A stretch of 64,000 nt of DNA from Akkermansia sp. (GCA_017415555.1 JAFQGF010000028.1:49940-113939); one strand, 5' to 3'. Numbered from the stretch's first letter, positions 7,808 through 17,518 are shown. Numbers and translations: made by a program. The notes: generated by a model from the letters alone, not told the origin.

Positions 7808-10540
7808 ATGAACCACGCACCTCTCATTACCTCAAAGACCACGATGATGCTCGCCGCCATCGCTCTGTCCTGCCCCTTCGCACAGGCCGGTACAGAGGGT
7901 TATCTGAGCACATCGACCGCCGCCGGTACCAGCGAAGTCGGCCCCACCGCCGTGTATGCCGGTCAGCAGAGCATCAACATGCGCGAGACCGCTCGCCGTC
8001 AGGCTATGCAGCAGGAAGCTCAGCAGCTTCTGCAGGAAGGCCGCGATGCTTATCATGCCGGTAAGTATTCTGTCGCACTGGAGAAGTTTAAGGCCGCTTG
8101 GAACCGCGTGCCCAAGGCTCCCGCCACTCAGGTGCTCCAGGAGCACATTGTTGCCGTTATCGGCGATGCTTCCATCGCTGTGGCCGGTGACTATGCCAAG
8201 GTTGGCCGTTACGACGATGCCGAGCAGCTTCTGCTGGAAGTCCTTTCCCGTGACCCGGAGAACAAGCGTGCTCGTCGCGACCTCTCCATGCTGCGCGACC
8301 CCGTGCGCAACAATCCTGCTCTGGATCCCCAGCATGTGCGCGACGTTGAGGAGGTGAATCGTCTGCTTTCCCTGGCCTATGGCTATTATGATTTGGGCAA
8401 GTACAACGATGCCTACTCCACCTTTGCGCAGGTGATTAAGATTGACCCCTACAACAAGGCTGCCCGTGCCGGTCAGGAGGCTGTTTCCAAGCGCCGCATC
8501 AGCTACTACCAGGGGGCTCGTAATGCTTTCCGTGCCAAGGCTCTGGCTGAGGTAGATGCCCTCTGGGAGGAGCAGGAACCCCAGGAGCTGCCCGATATCG
8601 AAATCGGTGGCGGGGAGTCTGCTGCCACTGTGTCCGAGCGTCAGATTGCCAACGATCAGAATCTGAGCAAGATGCAGATTACCTCTGTAAACTTTGAGGA
8701 TACCCCCATTGAAGATGCTCTGGACTTCCTCCGTGGCGAGGCTCGCAAGAGCGGTGTTCAGATTAACTTCATCTTTGAGCGCCCCCGTACGCCTGTTGCT
8801 ACCACTCAGTCTGCCTCTGTAGATGAGGAAGGTGAGGAGGTGGCCGAGGCTGTGGAGCAGGCTCCGCAGGAGGCCGTTGTGACCAGCCTGAAGGTGCAGG
8901 GTGTTACCGCCAAGGAACTCCTCCAGATGATTTGCGCCCAGGCCGGCTGCCAGTACCGCGTGGAGGATACCGGTATTGTCGTGTACCAGACCGGTGCCGG
9001 TGTGGAGCGTATGTTCAAGCGCCAGTGGAAGGTCGCCCGCGACTTCTTCGATGGCGGTGATAGTGAGGATGAGGATGACTCCGGCGATGAGGAGGACGGA
9101 TTCGGCGATGATTCCTCTTCCAAGAGTAAGAAGGGTAAAGTGGATGCCGTGGCCGCTCTGCGCGCTGCCGGTGTAGGCTTCCCCAAGGGTGCTTCCGCTC
9201 AGTACTCCAACCGCACCGGTATGCTGACGGTGGAGAACACTGCTGACAACCTGGACGCTGTGGAAGAGGCTGTGAACGAGTATCGCCGCCAGATGCCGCA
9301 GATGATTAAGGTGAGCGCCAAGTTCGTGGAGGTTTCCCAGACCAATGAGGAGGAGCTTTCCTTCGACTGGGTGGTGAATCCCTTCTCCGTAGCTAACAAT
9401 GGTTCCACATATCTGGGTGGTGTGAACGGCACCAGCTCCGACCCCCTTCGCACGGTGAAGGATTTCGTGAGCTCCGGTGGTACGGCCTACACCAACAATA
9501 AGTCCAACAATGGTTCCTGGCCCATTTCCAGCAGTGCTCTGTCCGATGGTACAGACCCCATCTCTAACGGCTTGATGACCGGTGGTCTTCGTTCCGGTTC
9601 CGGCGCTTTGACCGGCAGCTCCATGGACTCCCTGGTGACCTCCGGCTCTGCTGCTGCTAATACATCCCGTACGCCCGCTCCCGGCATCCTGTCCCTCTCC
9701 GGTATTTACAATGAGGGCTCCTTCCAGATGATTATGCGTGGCCTGTCCCAGAAGAAGGGCGTGGATATCATGTCCGCTCCCAGCCTGGTAGCCCGTCCCG
9801 GCGAGCTGGAGTACACCCCCGAGCCCGATCCGCTGGCAAGCGACCAGGGCGGCGACAACGGTTGCGCCAAGATTGAGGTGATTCGCCGCTTCATCTATCC
9901 CTCCGCTTACGATGCTCCGGAGCTGGGTGGTGCCAACAACAATAACAATAATAACAACAACTGGAACAACAACAATACCTCCATGCCGATTGCTTCGCCG
10001 GCCAACCCCTCCGAGTGGGCTGTGGAAGAAGTTGGTATCGTGATGCGCTTTAAGGTGGACGACCTGGAGGGTAACGATATCATCAAGTTCAATCACTTCG
10101 AGATTAAGGTGGTGAACTTCGAAGGTTTCGTGAACTACGGTTCCCCCATTACAGCCGGTATTGCGAACGACACGGAGATTCAGCATATCACTCTTACCGA
10201 GAACCGCATTGATATGCCCATCTTCAGCCGTCGTTACATCAACTCTAACCCCTGCATCTATGATGGTCACACCATCGCCATCGGTGGTATGATTGAGGAT
10301 AATGTGCAGAAGGTGGAGGATAAGGTGCCCGTGTTCGGTGACCTGCCCCTGGTTGGCCGCTTCTTCCGCAGCAATGCTGAGTCTCACGTTCGTAAGAACC
10401 TGATGATCTTCGTGACGGCTGAGAAGATTGACCCGACCGGTAAGCCCACTCGTCTTCGCGATGTTGGTACGGGTGATAACCCCACCGCCGGTACTTCCTC
10501 TCCGAGCCTTTTCCCGGATGACGGTCTCGTCAATCCCTGA
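7808..10540 (+). CDS. Secretin (PilQ/GspD-type outer-membrane pore), Amuc_1098-like
   Basis: 910 residues. A signal peptide ends near residue 28 (SCPFAQA-G). Residues about 60-240 hold TPR-like repeats (DAYHAGKYSVALEKFKAAWN; YGYYDLGKYNDAYSTFAQV). Residues about 285-400 resemble the secretin short N-terminal domain, followed by an acidic linker (SEDEDDSGDEEDGFGDD). The secretin core covers about 440-890, with the typical end IAIGGMIEDN ... VPVFGDLPLVGRFFRS ... NLMIFVTAEKI. An Asn run lies near 709-725, in a surface or gate loop. It would form the outer-membrane channel for the pilus-like system encoded upstream. TPR domains fused in front of a secretin match Amuc_1098. No pilB or pilT motor gene is present in the window. 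Confidence 0.9.
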   Translation: MNHAPLITSKTTMMLAAIALSCPFAQAGTEGYLSTSTAAGTSEVGPTAVYAGQQSINMRETARRQAMQQEAQQLLQEGRDAYHAGKYSVALEKFKAAWNRVPKAPATQVLQEHIVAVIGDASIAVAGDYAKVGRYDDAEQLLLEVLSRDPENKRARRDLSMLRDPVRNNPALDPQHVRDVEEVNRLLSLAYGYYDLGKYNDAYSTFAQVIKIDPYNKAARAGQEAVSKRRISYYQGARNAFRAKALAEVDALWEEQEPQELPDIEIGGGESAATVSERQIANDQNLSKMQITSVNFEDTPIEDALDFLRGEARKSGVQINFIFERPRTPVATTQSASVDEEGEEVAEAVEQAPQEAVVTSLKVQGVTAKELLQMICAQAGCQYRVEDTGIVVYQTGAGVERMFKRQWKVARDFFDGGDSEDEDDSGDEEDGFGDDSSSKSKKGKVDAVAALRAAGVGFPKGASAQYSNRTGMLTVENTADNLDAVEEAVNEYRRQMPQMIKVSAKFVEVSQTNEEELSFDWVVNPFSVANNGSTYLGGVNGTSSDPLRTVKDFVSSGGTAYTNNKSNNGSWPISSSALSDGTDPISNGLMTGGLRSGSGALTGSSMDSLVTSGSAAANTSRTPAPGILSLSGIYNEGSFQMIMRGLSQKKGVDIMSAPSLVARPGELEYTPEPDPLASDQGGDNGCAKIEVIRRFIYPSAYDAPELGGANNNNNNNNNWNNNNTSMPIASPANPSEWAVEEVGIVMRFKVDDLEGNDIIKFNHFEIKVVNFEGFVNYGSPITAGIANDTEIQHITLTENRIDMPIFSRRYINSNPCIYDGHTIAIGGMIEDNVQKVEDKVPVFGDLPLVGRFFRSNAESHVRKNLMIFVTAEKIDPTGKPTRLRDVGTGDNPTAGTSSPSLFPDDGLVNP

Positions 10541-10566
10541 TTCGGAACTGGTTCACTGGTAATTTG

Positions 10567-10597
10567 GCCTGCCTCTGCAAGTGCAGAGGCAGGCTTT
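10567..10597 (+). terminator. Intrinsic terminator of the pilus cluster
   Basis: A perfect 13-bp stem (GCCTGCCTCTGCA and its complement) with a 2-nt apex, followed by TTTCC, 27 bp after the secretin stop codon. Confidence 0.8.
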
Positions 10598-10674
10598 CCG
10601 TTTGCTGGGCGCGACTCTTCCGGGCAGAATGTTCGGGAAATGAGCAAAAAAATAGAAAAAAATGAAAATAAAGC

Positions 10675-10703
10675 TTGCCAAGGCGGCGAGAGTGTGATAA
10701 ATT
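10675..10703 (+). promoter_or_regulatory. Promoter of tRNA-Glu
   Basis: TTGCCA, 17 bp, TAAATT, ending 35 bp before the mature tRNA. Confidence 0.6.
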
Positions 10704-10738
10704 GCCTGCGCACAGTCAGAAGTGGCCGTGATTCTAGT

Positions 10739-10812
10739 GTCTGGATCGTCTAGTCGGCCTAGGACACCCGCCTTTCACGCGGGCAACACGGGTTCGAATC
10801 CCGTTCCAGATG
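10739..10812 (+). tRNA. tRNA-Glu (anticodon TTC)
   Basis: 74 nt. Acceptor GTCTGGA pairs with TCCAGAT, anticodon arm CCCGC-CTTTCAC-GCGGG gives TTC, T-arm ACGGG-TTCGAAT-CCCGT, discriminator G. CCA is not encoded. Confidence 0.95.
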
Positions 10813-10820
10813 CTCAACAG

Positions 10821-10851
10821 AAAAGCTCCATCCCATGATGGAGCTTTTTTT
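10821..10851 (+). terminator. Intrinsic terminator of tRNA-Glu
   Basis: AAAAGCTCCATC and GATGGAGCTTTT pair around CCAT, followed by a run of T. Confidence 0.88.
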
Positions 10852-10871
10852 GCAATTGCTGACAGATAGCC

Positions 10872-12248
10872 ATGAGTAGCAGCTGCACCAGCCCCTGGAT
10901 TGACCGCCACGAGTTGAAACGACTTCTGGCGCTGACGCTGCCGCTCTACGTAGGCAATCTGCTGCATATGGGGATGGGGGTAACGGATACGGTGGTGGCC
11001 GGATGGAAGGGCGAGGTGGACTTCGCCGGCGTGGCTATGGGTTTTTCCATTGCCGGTACGGTCATGATAGCTACGGCGTCCGTGCTCACAATTCTGAGTG
11101 CCATGATTTCCCGCCTGCGCGGAGCGGGGGTAGATGGAAAGGCCGGCCTCTTTCTGAACAATGGAAAGGTGCTCGCTTTGTTGCTGGCGGTCTTTGAGGT
11201 GGTAGTCATCTACTTGGGCTCGCATGTGTTCCACTATATCACGGATAATCACGCACTGGCGGATATGGCGCAGCAGTATGCATTCTACATGCTTATCGGT
11301 GTGCCGGCCAGCCTGCTGATGCGCGTGGTAATGGCCAATTTTGAAGGCTATGGGCAAACGCGTCCTGCTATGGTGGTATCATTGTGTGGTCTGTTGTGCA
11401 ATATACCGCTCAACTATGCGCTTGTGTTCGGCTGGGGGCCTTTCCCTGCTCTGGGGGGTGCCGGTTGTGGTCTGGCCACATCGGTGGTGAACTGGTGTAT
11501 GTTCCTCTTCATGCTGGGGATGATGTATGGCAGCCATCATCACCGCAAGCGTGCTGTGCAGATGCTGGCATTACGCGCTGCGGACTGGCAGCTGGTGGGG
11601 CGCACGTTTCGCCTCGGGTTGCCTGTAGGCGTGGCCTCTCTCTGTGAGATGAGCTTCTTCAGTATGGTGACACTCATTATTGCTCCGCTGGGTGAGCTCG
11701 CGGTGAGCTCCCAGCAGGTTGCCATCAATGTGAGCGGTATCATTTTCATGCTGCCGCTCAGTCTGGGGATTGCCGCTTCTATTCGCGCAGCATATCATGT
11801 GGGCGGGCAGCGCCGGGAGGCGTTCAATGCCATGGTGCGTACATTGCTTACCGTGACGTATGTGCTTGTTCTTCTGCTCATGATTGCCACAATTATCTGG
11901 CGGCGTGATATTGTGGGGTTGTATACGGAGTCCGTGGAAATTGCGGAGCTGGCTTCCGTGTTGCTGGTGTATTGTGCCGTGTACCAGATGGCGGATGCGA
12001 CTCAGGCGCTCATGGGAGGGCTGCTGCGCGGTTGTCACGATACGGCAATCATCACCTGGAGCAATCTGTCCAGCTATTGGCTGGTAGGGTTACCACTGGC
12101 ATATATTCTTATACGTACGGATCTGATTGTACCGGCCATGGGACCCGCCGGAGCCTGGGTCAGCTTTATTGTTTCTCTCTCCCTGGCGGCTCTTATTCTT
12201 ACACTCCGTTTTCTGCATACACGCAGAAAAATCTTTCCCGTCGTATAA
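10872..12248 (+). CDS. MATE-family efflux transporter
   Basis: 458 residues with about 12 predicted membrane helices in two homologous halves. It has typical MATE segments: LALTLPLYVGNLLHMGMGVT at the start of helix 1, CNIPLNYALVFGWG in helix 5, and the matching second-half segments GLPVGVASLCEMSFFSMV and GCHDTAIITWSNLSSYWLVG. MATE proteins export cationic drugs and metabolites in exchange for Na+ or H+. The substrate cannot be predicted. It starts 20 bp after the tRNA-Glu terminator and is followed by the promoter of the ribosomal cluster, so it is probably a single-gene unit. Confidence 0.9.
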   Translation: MSSSCTSPWIDRHELKRLLALTLPLYVGNLLHMGMGVTDTVVAGWKGEVDFAGVAMGFSIAGTVMIATASVLTILSAMISRLRGAGVDGKAGLFLNNGKVLALLLAVFEVVVIYLGSHVFHYITDNHALADMAQQYAFYMLIGVPASLLMRVVMANFEGYGQTRPAMVVSLCGLLCNIPLNYALVFGWGPFPALGGAGCGLATSVVNWCMFLFMLGMMYGSHHHRKRAVQMLALRAADWQLVGRTFRLGLPVGVASLCEMSFFSMVTLIIAPLGELAVSSQQVAINVSGIIFMLPLSLGIAASIRAAYHVGGQRREAFNAMVRTLLTVTYVLVLLLMIATIIWRRDIVGLYTESVEIAELASVLLVYCAVYQMADATQALMGGLLRGCHDTAIITWSNLSSYWLVGLPLAYILIRTDLIVPAMGPAGAWVSFIVSLSLAALILTLRFLHTRRKIFPVV

Positions 12249-12294
12249 AATTTCACGAAATCTGCAAAAAAGTACATAAAATTTGAGATTGTGC

Positions 12295-12323
12295 TTGACG
12301 ACTGCGTGCTAAAAGTGTAAACT
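12295..12323 (+). promoter_or_regulatory. Promoter of the rplX-secY operon
   Basis: TTGACG (12295-12300), 17 bp, TAAACT (12318-12323). The predicted leader before rplX is about 57 nt and contains an inverted repeat, CACTAC/GTAGTG, that might be an autoregulatory hairpin. Confidence 0.75.
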
Positions 12324-12385
12324 CCGTGACCCCGCACTACAGGTGTAGTGTGGCGCGAACTCATAAACAATCAAACACACACACG

Positions 12386-12610
12386 ATGAAGACCCACGTG
12401 AAGAAAGGTGACAACGTCCTCGTTATCGCCGGCAAGAACAAGGGCAAGCGTGGTGTCGTTCTGTCTGTTAATGCCAAGAAGCAGACGGTCACGGTGGAGG
12501 GTGCCCGCATCCTCAAGAAGGCTACCAAGCCCACCGAGTCTGACCCTGAAGGCGGCATTAAGGATATCGACGGCCCCATCCACATCTCCAATGTGAAGAA
12601 AGAGAGCTGA
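12386..12610 (+). CDS. rplX: 50S ribosomal protein L24
   Basis: 74 residues from ATG 12386. The KOW motif is clear ([13 protein letters not shown]), followed by the family segment [11 protein letters not shown]. The frame is open upstream, but the peptide before this ATG (rich in Thr, His, Asn) is not L24-like. L24 is an assembly initiator that binds the 5' domain of 23S rRNA. Here it heads an operon of its own, whereas it usually follows L14. L14 lies 46 kb away in this window. Confidence 0.93.
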   Translation: MKTHVKKGDNVLVIAGKNKGKRGVVLSVNAKKQTVTVEGARILKKATKPTESDPEGGIKDIDGPIHISNVKKES

Positions 12611-12686
12611 TGCCGAAAGGCTGAATCTCCGCGCTTAAGCCATCAGAACCTAAATCATTAACAATAAGAGCTGACCCGCTAAAATT

Positions 12687-13259
12687 ATGAGCACACCATC
12701 ATTGCTTACATACTATAAGGAGAAGGTCGTACCGGCCCTCCAGGCGAAGCATCAGTACACCAATGTGCACCAGATTCCCCGTCTCGAGAAGATTGTGGTG
12801 ACTACGTGCATGGGTAAGCACCCCGACCGCAAGCAGGCTGTTGAGGATGCTGTTGCTGAAATCGCTAAAATTACCGGCCAGAAGCCTTCCATGACCTACG
12901 CCCGCAAGAGCGTGGCTAACTTCAAACTCCGCGAGGGTGAAGTCCTCGGCGCCCGTGTGACGCTGCGTTCCACCCGCATGTGGGAGTTCCTTGATCGCTT
13001 CATCAACATTACCGCCCCCAACATCCGCGACTTCCGTGGCCTGCCCACCAAGTCCTTTGACGGTCGCGGTAACTATGCCATTGGTATTCCGGACCAGTCC
13101 ATCTTCCCTGAGATTGAGCTGGACCAGATTAAGCGTAACATCGGTTTCGACATCATCTTCGTGACATCCGCCACGACTAACGATGAGGGTCGCGACCTGC
13201 TTGCCGAGCTGGGTATCCCCTTCCGCAAGCCCAACAAGAAGACAGAAGAGAACGCCTAA
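12687..13259 (+). CDS. rplE: 50S ribosomal protein L5
   Basis: 190 residues, standard length is about 180. Family features are present: a basic central loop TYARKSVANFKLREGE, VTLRSTRMWEFLDRFI, and DFRGLPTKSFDGRGNYAIG. L5 binds 5S rRNA in the central protuberance. The next gene is rpsH after only 13 bp; the rpsN (S14) gene normally found between L5 and S8 is absent. Confidence 0.97.
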   Translation: MSTPSLLTYYKEKVVPALQAKHQYTNVHQIPRLEKIVVTTCMGKHPDRKQAVEDAVAEIAKITGQKPSMTYARKSVANFKLREGEVLGARVTLRSTRMWEFLDRFINITAPNIRDFRGLPTKSFDGRGNYAIGIPDQSIFPEIELDQIKRNIGFDIIFVTSATTNDEGRDLLAELGIPFRKPNKKTEENA

Positions 13260-13272
13260 CACATAAACGACC

Positions 13273-13674
13273 ATGGCAGTATTAAGTGATCCTATCGCAG
13301 ATTTTCTCACCCGCGTGAAGAACGCCGGTAGCGCCCGCGTGGAGGGCTTCTCCGTGCCGTTCTCCGGCATCAAGGCCGAGATTGCCCGTATCCTGCAGGA
13401 GGAGGGCTACATCTGGTTCTACGAAATCGTAGGTGAGGGTAAGGACAAAGCTATTAAGGTGAAGAGCAAGTTCACCAAGGATGGTAAGTCCATCATCACA
13501 GACGTAAAGCGCTGCTCCAAGCCGGGCCGCCGTCAGTACGTCTGCTCCGCCGAAATCCCCACCGTGATGAATGGTCTGGGTATCTCCATCGTGTCCACTT
13601 CCTCCGGTATGATGACGGGCGCTAAGGCCCGCAAGCTTCAGATCGGTGGTGAGCTCATCGCACTCGTCTGGTAA
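13273..13674 (+). CDS. rpsH: 30S ribosomal protein S8
   Basis: 133 residues, starting DPIADFLTRVKNAG as in most S8 proteins and ending GGELIALVW. The C-terminal rRNA-binding signature is modified but recognisable (GLGISIVSTSSGMMTGAKAR). S8 binds the central domain of 16S rRNA and in E. coli autoregulates the spc operon. No S14 gene precedes it. Confidence 0.96.
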   Translation: MAVLSDPIADFLTRVKNAGSARVEGFSVPFSGIKAEIARILQEEGYIWFYEIVGEGKDKAIKVKSKFTKDGKSIITDVKRCSKPGRRQYVCSAEIPTVMNGLGISIVSTSSGMMTGAKARKLQIGGELIALVW

Positions 13675-13702
13675 CAGTAACCCCTCACTATAGAAGAACA
13701 TT

Positions 13703-14242
13703 ATGTCTCGAGTAGGTAAGAAAGTTATCACCATCCCCGCCGGCGTGACCGTAACTATCAATGGTCAGGACGTATCCGTGAAGGGGGGCAAGGGCGAGCT
13801 GAGCTGGACGCTTCCCGTCGGCATCACCGCCGCTGTGGAAGGTACCGAGCTCACCGTGAGCCGTGCCGATGAGTCCCGCAAGCTTCGTGCACTTCATGGC
13901 ACGAACCGCTCTCTCCTCTCCAACATGGTAGAGGGTGTGAGCAAGGGCTTTGTGAAGCAGCTTGAAATCGTGGGCGTGGGCTTCAAGGCCGCCGTTAAAG
14001 GCCAGGCTCTGGACCTCGCTCTGGGCAAGTCCCACCCCATCCTGCACCCCATTCCTGCCGGTGTGACCGTAACGGTGACCGACAACACCAAGGTGAAGGT
14101 GGAGGGTATCGATAAGCAGATTGTTGGTCAGTTCGCGGCTGAGGTGCGCGGCTACTATCCGCCGGAGCCCTACAAGGGCAAGGGTATTCACTATGTGGGT
14201 GAGTACATCCGCCGCAAGGAAGGCAAGAGCGTTGGCAAGTAA
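13703..14242 (+). CDS. rplF: 50S ribosomal protein L6
   Basis: 179 residues, standard length. It begins [18 protein letters not shown] and carries the C-terminal signature [21 protein letters not shown]6 sits at the base of the L7/L12 stalk near the sarcin-ricin loop. Gaps of about 30 bp on both sides fit a single operon. Confidence 0.97.
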   Translation: MSRVGKKVITIPAGVTVTINGQDVSVKGGKGELSWTLPVGITAAVEGTELTVSRADESRKLRALHGTNRSLLSNMVEGVSKGFVKQLEIVGVGFKAAVKGQALDLALGKSHPILHPIPAGVTVTVTDNTKVKVEGIDKQIVGQFAAEVRGYYPPEPYKGKGIHYVGEYIRRKEGKSVGK

Positions 14243-14277
14243 TCATCTCAAACACTTATTACAAAGTTTACACGAAT

Positions 14278-14628
14278 ATGAGCACTATCAATCGCAAAGC
14301 CATCCGCGCCCGCGTTCATACGCGTATTCGCAAGAAGCTTGCCGGTACGCCTGAGCGTCCTCGTCTGGCAGTTAATTTCTCCAATCAGCACGTTTATGCA
14401 CAGGTGATTGACGACACGAAGGGTGTGACCCTCTGCGCCGCTTGCACCAAGAACGTGGAGATGAAGAAGGCAAATGTGGAGTCTGCCGCCAAGGTGGGCG
14501 AGCTTATTGCCAAGAAGGCCCTGGAAGCCGGTATCACTGAGGTTGTGTTCGACCGCGGTGGTTTCCTCTACCACGGGAAGGTGAAGTCCCTGGCCGACGC
14601 CGCTCGTGAGGCCGGTCTCAAATTCTAA
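14278..14628 (+). CDS. rplR: 50S ribosomal protein L18
   Basis: 116 residues, standard for the family. It has a basic N-terminus ([20 protein letters not shown]), the [15 protein letters not shown] core and the ending [21 protein letters not shown]18 binds 5S rRNA with L5. Confidence 0.96.
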   Translation: MSTINRKAIRARVHTRIRKKLAGTPERPRLAVNFSNQHVYAQVIDDTKGVTLCAACTKNVEMKKANVESAAKVGELIAKKALEAGITEVVFDRGGFLYHGKVKSLADAAREAGLKF

Positions 14629-14646
14629 ACAGAAAGGTTTAAGACA

Positions 14647-15273
14647 ATGACTGAAGAAACAAAGGCTCCCGCAACTGAGCAGAGCGCCGCTCCCCAGCCC
14701 CAGCGTGGCCGTGGTCCCCGTCGTGAGGGTGGCCGTGGCGGTCGTGGCCCCCGCCGTGAGGGTGGTCGCCGCAACGAGGCTCCCGTCGAGGAAGGCCCGC
14801 AGCTCATGGAGAAGGTCGTGTATGTGAACCGCTGCGCCAAGGTGGTCAAGGGTGGCCGCCGCTTCTCCTTCTCCGCCCTCGTCGTGGTGGGCGACCAGAA
14901 GGGCAAGGTTGGCTACGGTTTCGGCAAGGCCAACGAGGTGTCCGACGCTATCCGCAAGGGCACGGACGCAGCCAAGCGCGCTATGAAGAACGTAGTCGTG
15001 GTGAACGAGACCATTCCGCACGAGATTTACACCGAGTTCGGTGGTGCTAAGATTGTGCTGAAGCCGGCCACTGCCGGTACGGGTCTTGTGGCCGGTGCCA
15101 AGGTGCGTGCCGTGCTTGAAGCCGCCGGTGTGACCAACGTTATCGCCAAGTCCCTGGGCTCCTCCAATGCTGCAAACGTGGTGAAGGCTACCATGAAGGC
15201 CATGCAGTGCATGCGCACGGCTGACCAGGTGCTTTCCGCCCGTGGCAAGAAGAAGAAGGAGGCCGCTATCTGA
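14647..15273 (+). CDS. rpsE: 30S ribosomal protein S5 with an Arg/Gly-rich N-terminal extension
   Basis: 208 residues versus about 165 in most bacteria. The core starts near residue 55 ([20 protein letters not shown]) and includes [18 protein letters not shown] and the dsRNA-binding loop [16 protein letters not shown]. The extra N-terminus is a low-complexity block with two repeats of the type [10 protein letters not shown], similar in nature to RGG boxes, and is probably disordered and RNA-binding. S5 contributes to decoding fidelity and mRNA entry. L30 (rpmD), often between S5 and L15, is absent, as in many phyla. Confidence 0.96.
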   Translation: MTEETKAPATEQSAAPQPQRGRGPRREGGRGGRGPRREGGRRNEAPVEEGPQLMEKVVYVNRCAKVVKGGRRFSFSALVVVGDQKGKVGYGFGKANEVSDAIRKGTDAAKRAMKNVVVVNETIPHEIYTEFGGAKIVLKPATAGTGLVAGAKVRAVLEAAGVTNVIAKSLGSSNAANVVKATMKAMQCMRTADQVLSARGKKKKEAAI

Positions 15274-15303
15274 GATTAACATTCAACCATTGATTTTACC
15301 ATC

Positions 15304-15762
15304 ATGTTGACACTTCAAACACTGCAGCCCAACCCCGGCGCCAAGCATCGCAAGAAGCGCCTCGGTTGCGGCGAGAGCTCCGGCCTGGGCAAGACCTGCG
15401 GCAAGGGCAACAAGGGCCAGAAGGCTCGCAGCGGCGGCTCCATCCGCCCCGGCTTCGAAGGTGGCCAGATGCCCCTTCACCGCCGTCTGCCGAAGAAGGG
15501 CTTCAACAACGCCCGCTTCCAGTCCAACATCGCTATCGTCAACCTTTGCCAGCTCGAGGCTTTCTTCGAGGCCGGTGCTGTGGTGGACGAGAACAGCCTG
15601 CGCGAGGCAGGTCTGGTGAAGGGCTGCTGCGACGCTGTTAAGCTGCTCGGCAATGGCAACCTCTCCAAGGCTCTCAATGTGACGGTGGATTTCGCCAGCG
15701 CATCTGTTGCTGAGAAGATCACCGCCGCCGGTGGCACCCTCACGGTGCTGAGCGCTCAGTAA
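15304..15762 (+). CDS. rplO: 50S ribosomal protein L15
   Basis: 152 residues. Family pattern: [20 protein letters not shown] at the N-terminus, GRTCGKG-like [16 protein letters not shown], then [18 protein letters not shown]15 is a late-assembling 23S rRNA-binding protein. A 246-bp gap separates it from secY. Confidence 0.96.
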   Translation: MLTLQTLQPNPGAKHRKKRLGCGESSGLGKTCGKGNKGQKARSGGSIRPGFEGGQMPLHRRLPKKGFNNARFQSNIAIVNLCQLEAFFEAGAVVDENSLREAGLVKGCCDAVKLLGNGNLSKALNVTVDFASASVAEKITAAGGTLTVLSAQ

Positions 15763-15813
15763 TGCTTCTGGCGCTGTAAGGCGCACAAAATCATTACATT
15801 AAATCTACACGAG

Positions 15814-15838
15814 GCCGGGTGGCGCAGCGCCACCCGGC
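15814..15838. promoter_or_regulatory. Strong palindrome between rplO and secY
   Basis: Two perfect 12-base complementary arms, GCCGGGTGGCGC and GCGCCACCCGGC, flank a single A. No T-run follows, so it is not a standard terminator. It could attenuate secY transcription, serve as an RNA-processing hairpin or bind a protein. Confidence 0.6.
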
Positions 15839-16008
15839 ATACGTGTGGGGAAGGGGAGGGCTCTGAAAAGCCCGCCAATCTTTCCCGAAACCCGGAATCA
15901 GCCCAGGCTCATACAGGTGCACCTCGAGTGCCTGCAACAGCACCGGAGCCGCTGATTCTTCCGCTGCAACAGAATACTTCAAACATCTCAACACAAGGAA
16001 CTGGTATC

Positions 16009-17493
16009 ATGATATCCGCATTTGCCAATACCATGAAGGTGCCGGAGCTGCGCAGCCGCATTCTCTTTACGCTGGCGATGATTGTCATCGTGCGTCTGGG
16101 GGTGCATCTGCCTTTGCCCGGTGTGGACGTTCAGGCTCTTACCGACTATATGGCCAAGACGGCTCAAGAGGGCGACAGCCCCTGGGGAGCCCTGGGTGCC
16201 ATTCTCACCATTTTCTCCGGTGGTGGTCTGCAGCAGTGCGGTATTTTTGCACTGGGCATCATGCCCTACATTTCTGCCTCCATTATGACCCAGCTGATGG
16301 GCGCCGTAATTCCCAGCTGGCAGAAGATGCTCCAGGAGGAAGGCGGTCGCCAGAAAATGACGAAGTACACTCGTATTCTGGCCATCATCATTGCTATTGT
16401 ACAGGGCTACCTTCTCACAACCTCTCTGCGTAATCCGGAGCGCATCGGCCTTTCCGGTCTTGGGGACCTTGTCATGCACCCCGGTTTTATTTTCACGGCC
16501 ACGACTATCTTCATTATCGTGACCGGTACCATGTTCCTGATGTGGATAGGTGATCAGATTACGGAACGTGGTGTGGGCAATGGTATTTCCCTTATCATTT
16601 CCGTGAACATCATTCATGCGCTTCCCGGTGCATTCTCCATTGCCTGGAAGACCTGTGTGATGACCGGTGACGGCATGGAGATTAATCCGCTGGGTTCCCT
16701 CAAGATGGTGGCCCTTATACTCTTCATGGTGCTTGTTGTTGCCCTGGTGGTAACGATTACCCAGGCTCAGCGCCGGATCCCTGTGCAGCAGGCCAAGCGC
16801 ATGATTGGCCGGGGTAAGGTGATGAATGGCGGCACTCAGTACCTGCCGCTCAAGTTGAATTACTCCGGCGTGATGCCCGTCATTTTCGCTACTGCAATTC
16901 TGGCACTGCCCACTCTGCTTGTGCAGCAGATTTTCTCTGCCGACAGCTCCGTGGTGACGATTGTGAACATGCTTATGTCCCCCTCCGACATTGGCTACTA
17001 CATCATCTCCGCTGTCATGATTTTCTTCTTCTCCTACTTCTGGGTGGCCACTATGTTCCGTCCCCAGCAGATTGCAGAGGATATGAAGCGCAGCGGTAGC
17101 TATATTCCCGGCGTTCGTCCCGGTCCTCCCACTGCCACTTTCCTGGATCAGACAATGAGCCGCCTTACCTTTGCCGGTTCTCTGTTCCTGACCCTCATCT
17201 ACTTCCTGCCCAGCCTGCTCTCCGTGTGGGGCAGCCTTCCCATGCTCGTCACTCAGTTCTTCGGTGGCACGTCTCTGCTCATTCTTGTGGGTGTGCTTCT
17301 GGACATGATGCGCCAGATAGAGGCCACACTACTGCAGAAAAACTACGATGGCTTCATGAAGAAGGGCCGCATTCGCGGTAAGTACAGCCACCTGCAGGGT
17401 ACGGGTGCTGCTGCGGAAGGACGCGGTCTGGTCATTCTCTGGGTTGTTATAGCGCTCTTTGTGCTCACCGGTGCCGTTGTGCTGGCCGGTTAA
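16009..17493 (+). CDS. secY: Protein translocase channel subunit SecY
   Basis: 494 residues from ATG 16009, preceded by AAGGA 8 bp upstream. The frame is open for 27 more codons, but those do not look like SecY. Ten membrane helices are expected; visible signatures include RILFTLAMIVIVRLGVHLPL, the plug region with GALGAILTIFSGGGLQQCGI, GIMPYISASIMTQL and RMIGRGKVMNGG-like cytoplasmic loops. SecY with SecE and SecG forms the Sec channel. It is longer than E. coli SecY (443). It ends the operon and is followed by a terminator; adk, map, S13, S11, S4 and rpoA do not follow. Confidence 0.97.
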   Translation: MISAFANTMKVPELRSRILFTLAMIVIVRLGVHLPLPGVDVQALTDYMAKTAQEGDSPWGALGAILTIFSGGGLQQCGIFALGIMPYISASIMTQLMGAVIPSWQKMLQEEGGRQKMTKYTRILAIIIAIVQGYLLTTSLRNPERIGLSGLGDLVMHPGFIFTATTIFIIVTGTMFLMWIGDQITERGVGNGISLIISVNIIHALPGAFSIAWKTCVMTGDGMEINPLGSLKMVALILFMVLVVALVVTITQAQRRIPVQQAKRMIGRGKVMNGGTQYLPLKLNYSGVMPVIFATAILALPTLLVQQIFSADSSVVTIVNMLMSPSDIGYYIISAVMIFFFSYFWVATMFRPQQIAEDMKRSGSYIPGVRPGPPTATFLDQTMSRLTFAGSLFLTLIYFLPSLLSVWGSLPMLVTQFFGGTSLLILVGVLLDMMRQIEATLLQKNYDGFMKKGRIRGKYSHLQGTGAAAEGRGLVILWVVIALFVLTGAVVLAG

Positions 17494-17518
17494 TCCGCAC
17501 GCCGATTCCTGTTCTAAC

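Noticed and set aside
9936..9990. AAC/AAT-rich repeat in the secretin gene, CRISPR-like at first glance
   Set aside because: It is an in-frame Asn run in a loop of the protein; there are no repeat-spacer units. No CRISPR array was seen anywhere in the window.
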